Origin: a virus
Virus record (IMG/VR): IMGVR_UViG_3300022689_000284
Span: 1 to 30,488 of that record
Reading direction: 5' to 3' (one strand)
DNA length: 30,488 nucleotides
This document shows positions 1 to 6,636 of this stretch, one piece after another. Within the stretch, counting starts at the first letter, position 1. The number at the start of each line of letters is the position of its first letter. The position numbers and the translations under genes are program-made. Below the pieces are notes generated by a model. It searched no databases. It was not told the origin of the DNA and was given only the letters and a program-made list of their open reading frames with translations.

Positions 1-99
1 TATATTCTATATTTTTTTTAATTTTATAGTCTAGTGGAAATGATCCAATTATTTTTATTTCATAACTATTTAAATTTCTTTTTTTGTTCCAGTGATATA
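1..99. repeat. Terminal direct repeat, left copy (99 bp)
   Basis: Bases 1-99 match 30390-30488 exactly, read base by base. A 99-bp exact end overlap is typical of a circular contig from a short-read assembler with a k-mer of that size, so the likely meaning is a complete circular or circularly permuted genome of 30,389 bp. A true short terminal repeat of a linear phage is less likely because the copy lies inside the methyltransferase coding region. Confidence 0.95.
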
Positions 100-946
100 A
101 TGTGTGATTGTTTCTTGTAAGAGTCGGACAAGGTTGATTTGGGTTGAGTTTCATATATGTAAATAATGAACCTTTAGGATGATATTTAGCAAAACTTTCT
201 CCTGGAAAACATTTCTGCCAATATTTTAATTGATAATCAGTCATATTTTCTTTTGTATCTGGAGCTTCTTTTAAAGCTTCTTTTAATGGAATTATTCTTT
301 CATTAAAATTTAATTTTAAGTTAGGTAAATTTAAATCATTTCTTGAACATATAAAAAAAATTCTTTCTCTTTTTTGTGGCAATCCTAAGTACGCCATATT
401 AATTAAAAACAATTGAACTTTATAATTTATCTTTTTAAATCTCTTAATAACTTCTTTAACATATCCTTTTGAATTACCTTGAATCATTCCTTTGACATTT
501 TCAGCTACTATTATTTTTGGCTTTAATTTTTCACATAGATCAATGTAATCAAAAAAAAGATCATCCAATCTTTGCTTTATTTGACCTTCTTTAAATTTTT
601 TTTCTTTCCCCCAATAATTTTGTTTTTTTGTTGATGCAATTGAAAAAGAAGAGCATGGAGGAGAACCATCTAATATATCTAAATCAAACAATTCTTTAGG
701 TAAGTCATTTCTTTTTTTAAAATCAACTATAGATTCATTATAAGCATATTTCGGGTTAAAATTATTTTTATATATACTAATTAATTTATTATCAATTTCA
801 TTACATCCCAAAACATCAAAGCCAGACATTTTATAACCCATGGTAGATCCACCACCACATGAAAAACATGAAAAAACTTTGTAATTATTTTTTTTAACAT
901 TTTTTAAGTCTGTTAAATGCCATTTATAAGTAAATTCTTTAATCAT
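1..946 (-). CDS. DNA (cytosine-5) methyltransferase, N-terminal part (continues at 30389)
   Basis: Transfers a methyl group from S-adenosylmethionine to carbon 5 of cytosine in double-stranded DNA. Reading leftward from ATG at 946 gives a frame that stays open to base 1 and continues across the circular join to a TGA at 30304-30306, 343 residues in all. Family motifs appear in order: motif I, the SAM loop, is a variant FSCFSCGGGSTMG (about 25-37); motif IV is GSPPCS with catalytic Cys98; motif VI is AENV (148-151); motif VIII is QKRER (191-195). Motif X follows past the join. The start overlaps the ParB-like gene by 8 nt with no clear Shine-Dalgarno, so translation is probably coupled. Its place in the operon before the terminase genes suggests it modifies phage DNA, either against host restriction or to mark DNA for packaging. 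Target site unknown. Confidence 0.9.
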   Translation of the reverse strand, partial: MIKEFTYKWHLTDLKNVKKNNYKVFSCFSCGGGSTMGYKMSGFDVLGCNEIDNKLISIYKNNFNPKYAYNESIVDFKKRNDLPKELFDLDILDGSPPCSSFSIASTKKQNYWGKEKKFKEGQIKQRLDDLFFDYIDLCEKLKPKIIVAENVKGMIQGNSKGYVKEVIKRFKKINYKVQLFLINMAYLGLPQKRERIFFICSRNDLNLPNLKLNFNERIIPLKEALKEAPDTKENMTDYQLKYWQKCFPGESFAKYHPKGSLFTYMKLNPNQPCPTLTRNNHTLYHWNKKRNLNSYEIKIIGSFPLDYKIKKNIEY

Positions 947-1436
947 TAAATTCAAATTTACACTTCGGACAAATATGCTTTAAGTCATTACCAAATTCAT
1001 CAACATCTATCTCTTGTGACTCTTTTATTTGTAAATCTTTAACATGTGGTATTTTTTCAAGGCCCAAATAGTCTATATCACCTAAGTCTATTTCTTTAAG
1101 GTCTTCTAGTAGTTTGTCTTCATTAAGTGTAGCCCACCTGGCGATTTCGTTATCACTTATTAAAAAAGCATATTCTTCAGCTTCACTGTCAAAGTCTTGA
1201 AAATCAACGGGGACTTTTTCTTCACCTAATGTTTTTGCAACCAATAGACGACCATGGCCTGCACAAAGAAAACCTGATCTTTTAGAGATAATTAAAGGAT
1301 GTCTCCACCCTTGAAATTCTACGATTTTAGCTAGACGTTCAATCTGCTCTCTTGTGTGAGTATTTGCATTTTTAGGGTTTTCAACTATGGAATCAACATC
1401 TTTTAATTCAGTATAATCACAATGTATCTTTATCAC
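939..1436 (-). CDS. ParB/Srx-like N-terminal domain protein
   Basis: 165 residues. The N-terminal half has the ParB/sulfiredoxin-type fold signature: an Asn-rich strand (PKNANTHTREQIE, 21-33), a helix plus GWRHPLIIS (43-51), and the G-x-G-R phosphate-binding segment CAGHGRLLVAKTLG (58-71). There is no visible ParB helix-turn-helix domain. The C-terminus ends in a short half-zinc-finger-like CPKC (about 155-158). Stand-alone ParB-like domains often sit beside DNA methyltransferases in phages, as here, where the methyltransferase start overlaps this gene's end. It overlaps the VRR-NUC gene by 20 nt. The likely role is nucleotide hydrolysis or DNA processing linked to modification or packaging. 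Whether it acts as a CTPase or nuclease cannot be told from sequence. It is unlikely to be a segregation ParB. Confidence 0.75.
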   Translation of the reverse strand: MIKIHCDYTELKDVDSIVENPKNANTHTREQIERLAKIVEFQGWRHPLIISKRSGFLCAGHGRLLVAKTLGEEKVPVDFQDFDSEAEEYAFLISDNEIARWATLNEDKLLEDLKEIDLGDIDYLGLEKIPHVKDLQIKESQEIDVDEFGNDLKHICPKCKFEFND

Positions 1437-1806
1437 TTAATAAATTCTCGGCTTCTTCTATTGACGATACGAACCCAGCTATACCGCCGTGCTCTATTAT
1501 TTTATTTATAAAGTTTTCTTGATTTTTAAATCTTATAGATTTATCTGAGAGTTTACAAGTGTCTTTGTTTTTTAGCCACCACTTAAGTTCCCCTGGTCGC
1601 TTTACTTCAAGAGCTACGAACCTAGACTTATATATGCCTAGGATGTCAGACACTCCATTGATCGTGAACTTAGTTGTATGCTTTCTAAATATCTTTTTAT
1701 TAGCGTCAAAGTAACCGCTCGATTGATTAGTCCAGAAAAACCCGTTTTGTCCATACTGCATGTTTAAGTTAAATAGTAAGGACTCTTGAAGTTGTAGCTC
1801 AGTCAC
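1417..1806 (-). CDS. VRR-NUC-type PD-(D/E)XK nuclease
   Basis: 129 residues, the usual size of phage single-domain VRR-NUC nucleases. The catalytic pattern is visible: GVSDILGIY (51-59, Asp54), VALEVKRPG (64-72, Glu67 and Lys69) and a helix with QENFINKIIEHGGIAGFV (from Gln96), typical of this branch of the PD-(D/E)XK superfamily. Such enzymes cut branched or structured DNA, such as Holliday junctions and flaps. In a phage this suits resolving replication or recombination intermediates before packaging. It overlaps the exported-protein gene upstream by 4 nt and the ParB-like gene downstream by 20 nt, so it belongs to the same transcript that leads into the methyltransferase and terminase. Confidence 0.8.
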   Translation of the reverse strand: MTELQLQESLLFNLNMQYGQNGFFWTNQSSGYFDANKKIFRKHTTKFTINGVSDILGIYKSRFVALEVKRPGELKWWLKNKDTCKLSDKSIRFKNQENFINKIIEHGGIAGFVSSIEEAENLLSDKDTL

Positions 1807-2231
1807 TTGAGTAAAAAATCATAGAGTTCTCTTTCTGACAAATCAACTTTATTTAAATCCATTATAAACTCCTCATACTCTATTGGGTTTAAAAGGGAGA
1901 AAGAATTTAAAAATACTTTCATCCTATTTTTCATAAGGTCTAGTATGTGATTTTGAATCTCTGGGACTTGAACCACTCTATTTCTTTCATTTTTTATGTA
2001 GAGAGTTATCTTGCTATCTCCAAGGCCGCCTATTCCAAGATTTATGTGAGCACTAAAAAAAGGTCTTGCATGATCGACAGCGAATGTAATGACATGCCTT
2101 CCCTCATGCTCGTATAGACGCAGTGTGCTAGTGAACGGTTTAACCTGGACATGGTAAAAATGAGGGACATGAGGCAGACCAAAACCTTTAACGCATAGTG
2201 TTAATCCAAGTAACATAATTAAATATTTCAT
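1803..2231 (-). CDS. Exported protein of unknown function
   Basis: 142 residues, not recognised. An N-terminal signal peptide is evident: Lys2, a hydrophobic core (LIMLLGLTLCV) and a probable cut near FG-LP at about residue 18. The mature part looks like a beta-rich domain followed by a helical C-terminus. There is no lipobox. The start lies only 7 nt downstream of a TATAAT (on the minus strand) and lacks a Shine-Dalgarno, so its mRNA may be leaderless. It is the first gene of the long leftward operon and is divergent to another small exported protein at 2296. A periplasmic role such as superinfection exclusion is possible but unproven. Confidence 0.75.
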   Translation of the reverse strand: MKYLIMLLGLTLCVKGFGLPHVPHFYHVQVKPFTSTLRLYEHEGRHVITFAVDHARPFFSAHINLGIGGLGDSKITLYIKNERNRVVQVPEIQNHILDLMKNRMKVFLNSFSLLNPIEYEEFIMDLNKVDLSERELYDFLLK

Positions 2232-2295
2232 GGTTTAAATTATACCTAATTTTTAACTCTAGGTTTTCAAATCTAGACAAAAGGAGATATTATTT
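2232..2295. promoter_or_regulatory. Divergent promoter region between two exported-protein genes
   Basis: 64 bp separate the leftward ATG at 2231 and the rightward ATG at 2296. On the minus strand a perfect TATAAT stands 7 nt before the leftward ATG. The nearest -35-like TTGAAA is about 20 nt further up, longer than ideal. On the plus strand AAGGAG at 2281-2286 is a good ribosome site for the rightward gene, but I see no convincing -10 for it. The leftward promoter would start the operon that leads to the terminase and structural genes. Confidence 0.5.
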
Positions 2296-2712
2296 ATGAA
2301 AAAAGTTTTGATTGTTTTAAGCTTAATTTTGTTAAGCCTAAATTTAAAGGCTTTACCAAATAGAAATTTATTCAAATTGTCCCATGGTTTAACTTTTTTA
2401 TTTGAGACAAAAGGCACAGCCATATTTACACGCCCTGTAAAGGCCAACATCAAATATTTTAATGACCAGGGTTCTTGGATTCTATTGGAGCTTACAGGGC
2501 AAGGTGAGCTATTCTTAAAAGAAACAAGCATGGGTTTAAAGAAATCAGAAATAAAAACTCTTTTGGAAAATGTTTATAAAGAGACTGAAGAAGGTTTAAC
2601 TGATTTTGATCGCAATGGAGCTATACTGCAGCAGTTTTACAGGAATTTGTTAGGTTTAACTGAGATAGATTTTTATTATATGAAGATTCGTGAATTAATA
2701 CTTCAGTTTTAA
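2296..2712 (+). CDS. Exported protein of unknown function
   Basis: 138 residues, not recognised. It has a clear signal peptide (MKK, then VLIVLSLILLSLNL, probable cleavage after LKA at about residue 19) and no lipobox. The mature chain appears beta-rich in the first half and helical in the second. It has a good Shine-Dalgarno (AAGGAG, 9 nt spacing). It is divergently transcribed from the exported protein at 2231. Size, signal peptide, a Leu-Pro just after the cut and a helical tail are shared by the two, so they may be distant paralogues, but the similarity is too weak to claim. A single gene followed by hairpins suggests its own transcription unit. Confidence 0.75.
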   Translation: MKKVLIVLSLILLSLNLKALPNRNLFKLSHGLTFLFETKGTAIFTRPVKANIKYFNDQGSWILLELTGQGELFLKETSMGLKKSEIKTLLENVYKETEEGLTDFDRNGAILQQFYRNLLGLTEIDFYYMKIRELILQF

Positions 2713-2725
2713 TTTAATTGACACT

Positions 2726-2822
2726 CACCGACCTAAAGGAAGGTGATTCTTGGGCTTAGATTTTAAAAATTCAAATATCTCCACAAGCTAACCCCGCATG
2801 CCCTGCGGTTAATTAAAGTAAT
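2726..2822. terminator. Hairpin cluster after the 2296 gene
   Basis: Two stem-loops follow the stop at 2712. The first, 2726-2745, has stems CACC/GGTG and CCT/AGG. The second, about 2797-2822, pairs TAACC/GGTTA and GCA/TGC across a two-base bulge. Neither is followed by a long T run, so a Rho-independent terminator is plausible rather than certain. They lie in the gap between this gene and a possible leftward small ORF at 3013. Confidence 0.35.
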
Positions 2823-2869
2823 AGTTTGTTTGTTTAAAAAGTAAAGTTAATGTTAACTAATTGTAAATT

Positions 2870-3013
2870 TTACAAACAAAAGTGAGTTAAGCTTACCTCC
2901 TCTACTTGAAAGAAGAGGTCTCCACGCTTAAAAAAAAGATAGTCTTCCCCTGCGAGTATTCTTTTTTCTACTTCTTTTTTTGATCTCAGTGGTAGCAAGG
3001 TTTTTTTCTTCAT
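2870..3013 (-). CDS. Possible small protein (47 aa), unknown
   Basis: An ATG-started open frame of 47 codons begins MKKKTLLPLR and contains EDYLFFKRGDLFFQVEEV before ending FCL. It is less AT-rich than the DNA around it and has a coherent charged-then-hydrophobic pattern, which favours real coding. Against it, there is no Shine-Dalgarno, it lies alone in a gene-poor region, and a hairpin (2899-2918) falls inside it. No family recognised. Confidence 0.35.
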   Translation of the reverse strand: MKKKTLLPLRSKKEVEKRILAGEDYLFFKRGDLFFQVEEVSLTHFCL

Positions 3014-3147
3014 AGTTGTTTTTACTTTTTTTTTTAATAGTAGTTAATTTGAAATGAATATTATTTAAGTTTTTTTTAAATTAAAAGGTTTTTAAAAAAA
3101 AAAAATTTAATTTAATCAACATTAATGATAATTAAAAAAAGAATTTC
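3014..3147. other. Homopolymer-rich A/T tract without genes
   Basis: This stretch consists mainly of long T and A runs and has no open frame of note. It directly precedes the folded block that begins near 3148. An AT-rich, easily melted tract beside strong hairpins and before the recombination genes would suit a replication origin. There are no iterons or DnaA boxes here, so that remains a guess. Confidence 0.3.
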
Positions 3148-3453
3148 TACCTGTGAAGGAGAGTGTAGCTCGAAGAGCTACAAATAAACTCGACTGAAAC
3201 AGGGCAACAAGTGCGTAGGCGCTTGTTGTATACCTACCAGTTTATCGTCATTCGAGTAGTTAACTACAAGTTAACATTTTCGTGGTTGACCACGAACGCT
3301 TCCCGTAAAATTATATTAGTATATAGGGCTCAAAAACACGTCAAGCGTTTATGCGCAATGTCATTGAAAATAATTTTAGTTTAGGCCACAAGAGCGAAAA
3401 CTATTTTTAACATAACATGCAGCGTTAAAAAAAAACTGCTTAAAAATTAAGCA
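3148..3453. ncRNA. Candidate structured RNA of unknown family
   Basis: No gene fits here, but stems are dense. Visible pairings: TGTAGCTC/GAGCTACA (3164-3182, GAA loop); a 10-bp stem 3205-3228 with a GTAG loop; CCTGT 3150-3154 with ACAGG 3199-3203; ACTCGA 3188-3193 with TCGAGT 3252-3257, which crosses the previous stem and would make a pseudoknot; TTCGTGG/CCACGAA (3279-3296); AACGCTT 3295-3301 with AAGCGTT 3343-3349; and TGCTTAA/TTAAGCA (3437-3453). The block is more G+C-rich than its flanks. No tRNA, tmRNA, group I intron core or hammerhead core was found. The strand is unclear, though a start codon at 3536 on the plus strand suggests plus. Confidence 0.45.
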
Positions 3454-3535
3454 AACGCAAACTAGGATACATGATTCTCATTTTCATTTAGAGTTAAAAT
3501 GCTATTAATTTTGCATTAAAACTAAAGGGGGTAAA

Positions 3536-3700
3536 TTGGATTTTTTAAAGAAAAATAATGATAAAGATACTTTGGATTTAAAGAAGTCTGTAGGTGAGGA
3601 AACTAATCTTCACATTAGACAGAGGTTATTCAATAACCTAAGAAATAAAGCATTAATAAAGTATTATGATTTAATTAAGAAGAAGAAAATAAAAAAATAA
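3536..3700 (+). CDS. Small basic protein (54 aa), TTG start
   Basis: A TTG-started frame of 54 codons, beginning MDFLKKNNDKDTLDLKK and ending in a Lys-rich tail (LIKKKKIKK). A strong Shine-Dalgarno (AAAGGGGG) sits about 4 nt upstream, which is the main reason to accept this start. It is highly charged with a central helix (about 24-45). No family recognised; a nucleic-acid-binding role fits the charge only. It follows the structured block and is convergent with the gene at 4112. Confidence 0.6.
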   Translation: MDFLKKNNDKDTLDLKKSVGEETNLHIRQRLFNNLRNKALIKYYDLIKKKKIKK

Positions 3701-3707
3701 TCGGTCC

Positions 3708-3731
3708 TTCAAAGCTATTTGTAGCCTTGAA
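3708..3731. terminator. Hairpin in the convergent gap 3701-3740
   Basis: A 10-bp stem with one mismatch pairs TTCAA-GCTA with TAGC-TTGAA around a TTTG loop, midway between two converging genes. T runs follow within about 10-14 nt on both strands. It probably ends transcription from both sides. Confidence 0.5.
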
Positions 3732-3740
3732 TTCCTAAGC

Positions 3741-4112
3741 TTATTTTTTTTTCTTTTGAATTAGACTCTCTTCAAACTTCCATATATAGCGCATAAGTTT
3801 TACCTTATCTTCTCTTTTAATAAGAGGATGAGAAATTCTACTCAAGAGCTTCTTAGCTTTAAGGAGTTCACCATAATGCAATTGGTCAATTATGCGCTGG
3901 TAAAGTCTTACATAATTCTCGGCCATCTCTCCTTTATATCCAAGATAGTGCGTTGTAAACATAACAAGATAATTTTCAAACTTTTCTGAAAAGTTTTTAA
4001 TTTTACTAAAGACTAATTGTTTTTCTAAGGTGTCTTGATAATACTTATTTTTTTTAAAAATTCTTGAAAGGTTGTCTGTATCGTTTTGTGTTAAGTCATA
4101 ATGAAAATACAT
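3741..4112 (-). CDS. Conserved-looking hypothetical protein (123 aa)
   Basis: Not recognised. 123 residues, predicted almost wholly helical, rich in Lys, Tyr and Phe, ending in a Lys-rich tail (QKKKK). It has no signal peptide or membrane segment. The start is supported by AGGAG 6 nt before the ATG (read on the minus strand). It is the only leftward gene in the early region and is divergent to the small regulator at 4340, so it may be controlled from the shared 4113-4339 gap. A cytoplasmic regulatory or host-takeover role is possible; nothing in the sequence decides it. Confidence 0.7.
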   Translation of the reverse strand: MYFHYDLTQNDTDNLSRIFKKNKYYQDTLEKQLVFSKIKNFSEKFENYLVMFTTHYLGYKGEMAENYVRLYQRIIDQLHYGELLKAKKLLSRISHPLIKREDKVKLMRYIWKFEESLIQKKKK

Positions 4113-4210
4113 ATAAAACTCCTATTTTTTAACCCCCTTTAAATGCTTAATCTTTAATCAATTTTATTATACAAAGTAAAGTTAATATTTATTATAAAAT
4201 CTTTTCAAAG

Positions 4211-4230
4211 CCTTTTATATAAAAGGTTTT
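4211..4230. promoter_or_regulatory. 16-bp palindrome in the early divergent gap
   Basis: CCTTTTATATAAAAGG at 4211-4226 is a perfect palindrome followed by TTTT. It lies between the divergent genes at 4112 and 4340. It could be an operator, for example for the ribbon-helix-helix-like protein next door, or a weak terminator. Confidence 0.4.
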
Positions 4231-4271
4231 AGGCTAAATTAAATTATGTAATTTCAAATTGGAACTAATGC

Positions 4272-4300
4272 TTGTATATTTATATAATATAAATTATAAT
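4272..4300 (+). promoter_or_regulatory. Sigma70-like promoter for the early block
   Basis: TTGTAT at 4272-4277 and a perfect TATAAT at 4295-4300 are separated by 17 nt, the ideal spacing. Transcription would start near 4307 and read into the regulator at 4340 and then the recE/recT-like genes. Confidence 0.6.
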
Positions 4301-4339
4301 ACATTCCAGAAATAATTAAACTAACAATATTAAATATTT

Positions 4340-4495
4340 ATGAGCTTTGATAACAAAAAAAAAACTCCTTATCTGTTAGTACTTGAAAAAAATACTCATA
4401 AAAAACTAATGAAACTTTCAAAAAAAAAGGGGATGACTTTTAAAAGTCTCATTTTGGATTCAATAGAAAAGCAGCATAAAATAAATATTTTATAA
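4340..4495 (+). CDS. Ribbon-helix-helix-like small DNA-binding protein (51 aa)
   Basis: 51 residues. After a basic N-terminus comes a short strand (PYLLVLEKN), then helix HKKLMKLSKKKG, a turn, and helix TFKSLILDSIEKQ. This strand-helix-helix order and spacing is that of Arc/CopG-type ribbon-helix-helix repressors, which dimerise and bind operators through the paired strands. It has an ATG start with no Shine-Dalgarno, downstream of a good promoter. As first gene of the early block next to a 16-bp palindrome, it is a fair candidate for a repressor of early or divergent transcription. The assignment rests on pattern only. Confidence 0.55.
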   Translation: MSFDNKKKTPYLLVLEKNTHKKLMKLSKKKGMTFKSLILDSIEKQHKINIL

Positions 4496-4556
4496 CATAC
4501 TGCGTTATTTACCTTTAGCATTATACATAATATTATATTTATATTATATTAAACTT

Positions 4557-5378
4557 ATGAAAACGTTTAATTTAAAGATAAGAGCAAGCGATATAGCTCT
4601 TTTCAGAAGATCACCTTATAAATACTTTCATAAAACTGATATAAAAGAAACACCTAATCAAGCTTTTGGAACTCTAACTCATTTAAGAGTTTTAGAGCCT
4701 GAAAAGTTTGAATCTGAAATTGCCATAGAACCTGATTATGATTTTATTAAATTGCAGACTAAAAAAACTAAAAAAGCTCTAAAAGAAGAATTTGAAACTG
4801 AAAACAAAGATAAAAAGATAATCTCTCTTGATCATTATAACGATGTAAACCAAATTTATATCAACCTCATAACTGATCCTTTAATTAAAGAGTATGTTAA
4901 TGATAAGCAAAAGGTTACAGAAGAGACTCAATATTTAAACCTAATTGATGAAACTTCAAATACACCCTTCACATTACAAGGAACTCCTGATCTTTATCTA
5001 CCAAATAAGAATATAATTATTGATTTAAAAACGTGCGCCGATTGTCGTCCCTTCCCTTTTAGGCAGTCGGTGCACAACTATGAATATTTTATACAAGCAG
5101 CCGTTTACAAATATCTTTTAGAGAATAAATACAAAAAAGAATTTAAAACCTTCATATGGCTTTGTGTTGAAAATAAAGCCCCTTTTGTCTTTAGCTACTA
5201 CTATGTATCTGAAAAGCTTCTAGAGCTTGGTTTAAACATAATGAAGGATACTTTACCACGAATGATTCAATCAATTAGGTCTCAAGATTATAAACCTAAA
5301 TTAAATGAAGCTGGAGAGATCTTAGAACTATCCGAATGGCAACTTTACAATTATAGAACTCAAGGTCTAATCGACTAA
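4557..5378 (+). CDS. RecE-like PD-(D/E)XK exonuclease
   Basis: 273 residues. Degrades duplex DNA 5' to 3' to expose single strands for annealing. It has the motifs of the phage RecE/exodeoxyribonuclease VIII C-terminal domain: GTLTHLRVLEP (38-48, with the conserved His42), PDLYLP (Asp145), IIDLKT (Asp156-Leu-Lys158 of PD-(D/E)XK) and a helix YEYFIQAAVYKYL (175-187) with the Gln and Tyr that follow the active site. The RecT-like gene starts 9 nt after its stop, the standard exonuclease/annealase pairing. There is no strong Shine-Dalgarno; a TATATT lies just before the ATG, so a short or absent leader is possible. Confidence 0.88.
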   Translation: MKTFNLKIRASDIALFRRSPYKYFHKTDIKETPNQAFGTLTHLRVLEPEKFESEIAIEPDYDFIKLQTKKTKKALKEEFETENKDKKIISLDHYNDVNQIYINLITDPLIKEYVNDKQKVTEETQYLNLIDETSNTPFTLQGTPDLYLPNKNIIIDLKTCADCRPFPFRQSVHNYEYFIQAAVYKYLLENKYKKEFKTFIWLCVENKAPFVFSYYYVSEKLLELGLNIMKDTLPRMIQSIRSQDYKPKLNEAGEILELSEWQLYNYRTQGLID

Positions 5379-5387
5379 GGAAGCAAT

Positions 5388-6137
5388 ATGTCAAATTTAG
5401 AAATTAATAAAAAAGGCGATATCGAAATAGATAGTCGTGAGAGACTAAATGCAGCTGCTGATTTTTGCATAAAAACAGGCTTAGCCCCAGAGACTTTACG
5501 ATCTAAAGGCTTGCCTGCTGTGGCTTCAGCCATACTTTTATGTAAACAAATCGGTCTAAGTCTTAAAGCTATGAATAATATGTACTATATTCGTGGGCAG
5601 ATTCACTTTTTTGGCTATCTGCTTAACACTATAGCAATGAAAAGCCCTAATTATGACAAAACAAAATACTTCTTTTTAAACAAAGAAGGAGAAATTATTT
5701 CTTACAAAAATAAAAACTTAAACACTGACATAGACGCTTGTGTGTTTCTTGTTAAGACAAAATCCAGTGAAGAATGGAATGAATACTTTTACACTAAAGA
5801 TATGGCTCTTAAAGCAGGCCTATTAAAAAACCAAACTTATACCAAACATCTAGGTGATATGCTTATGCATAGAGCCAAAGCAAGGGCCCTTTATAATGAG
5901 TTCCCTGATGTCTTAAACGGAGTCTTAACTAAAGAAGCTTCTGAACTTCAAGACGTTACCGATTTAGATGCCAAAACTTTTAAAGATCAAAATGTAAACG
6001 AGAATGTTAAAGATTTTGATAATAACATTTCAATTGTTGAAGACCAAAAAACAATAAGTGAAGTTAAGCTTGAAAAATTAAAACAAGAGACTGACGATTA
6101 CAAAAAAGAAGATAGGCAAAACAATGATGAAAATTAA
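5388..6137 (+). CDS. RecT-like single-strand annealing protein
   Basis: 249 residues. Binds single-stranded DNA and anneals complementary strands; partner of the RecE-like exonuclease just upstream. The RecT-family core spans about 18-185: ETLRSKGLPAVASAILLCKQ, then GLSLKAMNNMYYIRGQ, the Trp/Tyr segment EEWNEYFYTKDMALKAGL, and the closing helix HLGDMLMHRAKARALYNEFP. The last 60 residues are acidic and Lys/Asp-rich, as in tails that recruit partners such as SSB. A good Shine-Dalgarno (AAGGAAG) overlaps the exonuclease stop. The pair probably supports genome circularisation and concatemer formation, since no dedicated replication genes are seen. Confidence 0.88.
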   Translation: MSNLEINKKGDIEIDSRERLNAAADFCIKTGLAPETLRSKGLPAVASAILLCKQIGLSLKAMNNMYYIRGQIHFFGYLLNTIAMKSPNYDKTKYFFLNKEGEIISYKNKNLNTDIDACVFLVKTKSSEEWNEYFYTKDMALKAGLLKNQTYTKHLGDMLMHRAKARALYNEFPDVLNGVLTKEASELQDVTDLDAKTFKDQNVNENVKDFDNNISIVEDQKTISEVKLEKLKQETDDYKKEDRQNNDEN

Positions 6138-6636
6138 ACCCTATCCTCATAAGTTTAAATTAGAAACTGTAAAAAACTTTCTTGAAAAAAATCAAAATAT
6201 AAGTAAAGAAAAATTTTGCAAGAAAGTTGGTATTAAGACTTATACGATAGATCGTTGGGTTAAAAAATTTAGTAAACAAGTTAAAGAGAATTTAATTAAA
6301 AATAATATGAATGATTCTAATATAACAAAAGTTTTAATGGAAATAATAAATGAAAAAATTGATGAATGTGAAGAAGAGGTCGCTTATGTCGAAGGGAATC
6401 ATGAAAACACTTTTTTAAACATTATTATCTATACACACAATAAATCCATGTTATTTCGATTTGAATATAATAATGATTCTTTTAATATACCTAAGATTGA
6501 GCAACATGAGGATTTACTTATTATAAATAAAACATCTATTTATAAAGATGAAAAAAAAGGTGATGTCAGAACTATTATCAATTCAAAATATATTGAATAC
6601 ATAGATATCTATGTACAATTTCCACATTATGATTAA
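6124..6636 (+). CDS. HTH-domain protein, function unknown
   Basis: 170 residues, starting 14 nt inside the recT-like gene. The N-terminal 60 residues look like a homeodomain-like helix-turn-helix (helices near LETVKNFLEKN, SKEKFCKKVGI and TYTIDRWVKKF), as in transposase OrfA or regulator DNA-binding domains. There is no transposase catalytic domain and no inverted repeats, so I do not call it an insertion element. The C-terminal 100 residues form an unrecognised mixed alpha/beta region (NTFLNIIIYTHNKSMLFRFEY). Position at the end of the recombination operon suggests a phage regulator or an accessory to recombination. Confidence 0.65.
   Translation: MMKIKPYPHKFKLETVKNFLEKNQNISKEKFCKKVGIKTYTIDRWVKKFSKQVKENLIKNNMNDSNITKVLMEIINEKIDECEEEVAYVEGNHENTFLNIIIYTHNKSMLFRFEYNNDSFNIPKIEQHEDLLIINKTSIYKDEKKGDVRTIINSKYIEYIDIYVQFPHYD

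Noticed and set aside
2259-2531. 90-codon leftward frame.
   Set aside because: It is antisense to the exported-protein gene at 2296, which has a signal peptide and ribosome site. No coding evidence supports the leftward frame.
2726-2930. Hairpins at 2726-2745 and 2899-2918, each followed by a GCTTA after 8 or so bases, resembling ends of IS200/IS605-type elements.
   Set aside because: There is no transposase or TnpB between or near them, no defined target sites, and one hairpin lies in a possible small ORF. Terminator or chance hairpins explain them as well.
6124-6636. Transposase-like helix-turn-helix suggesting an insertion sequence.
   Set aside because: There is no catalytic domain, terminal inverted repeats or target duplication. 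It is coupled to the recT-like gene.
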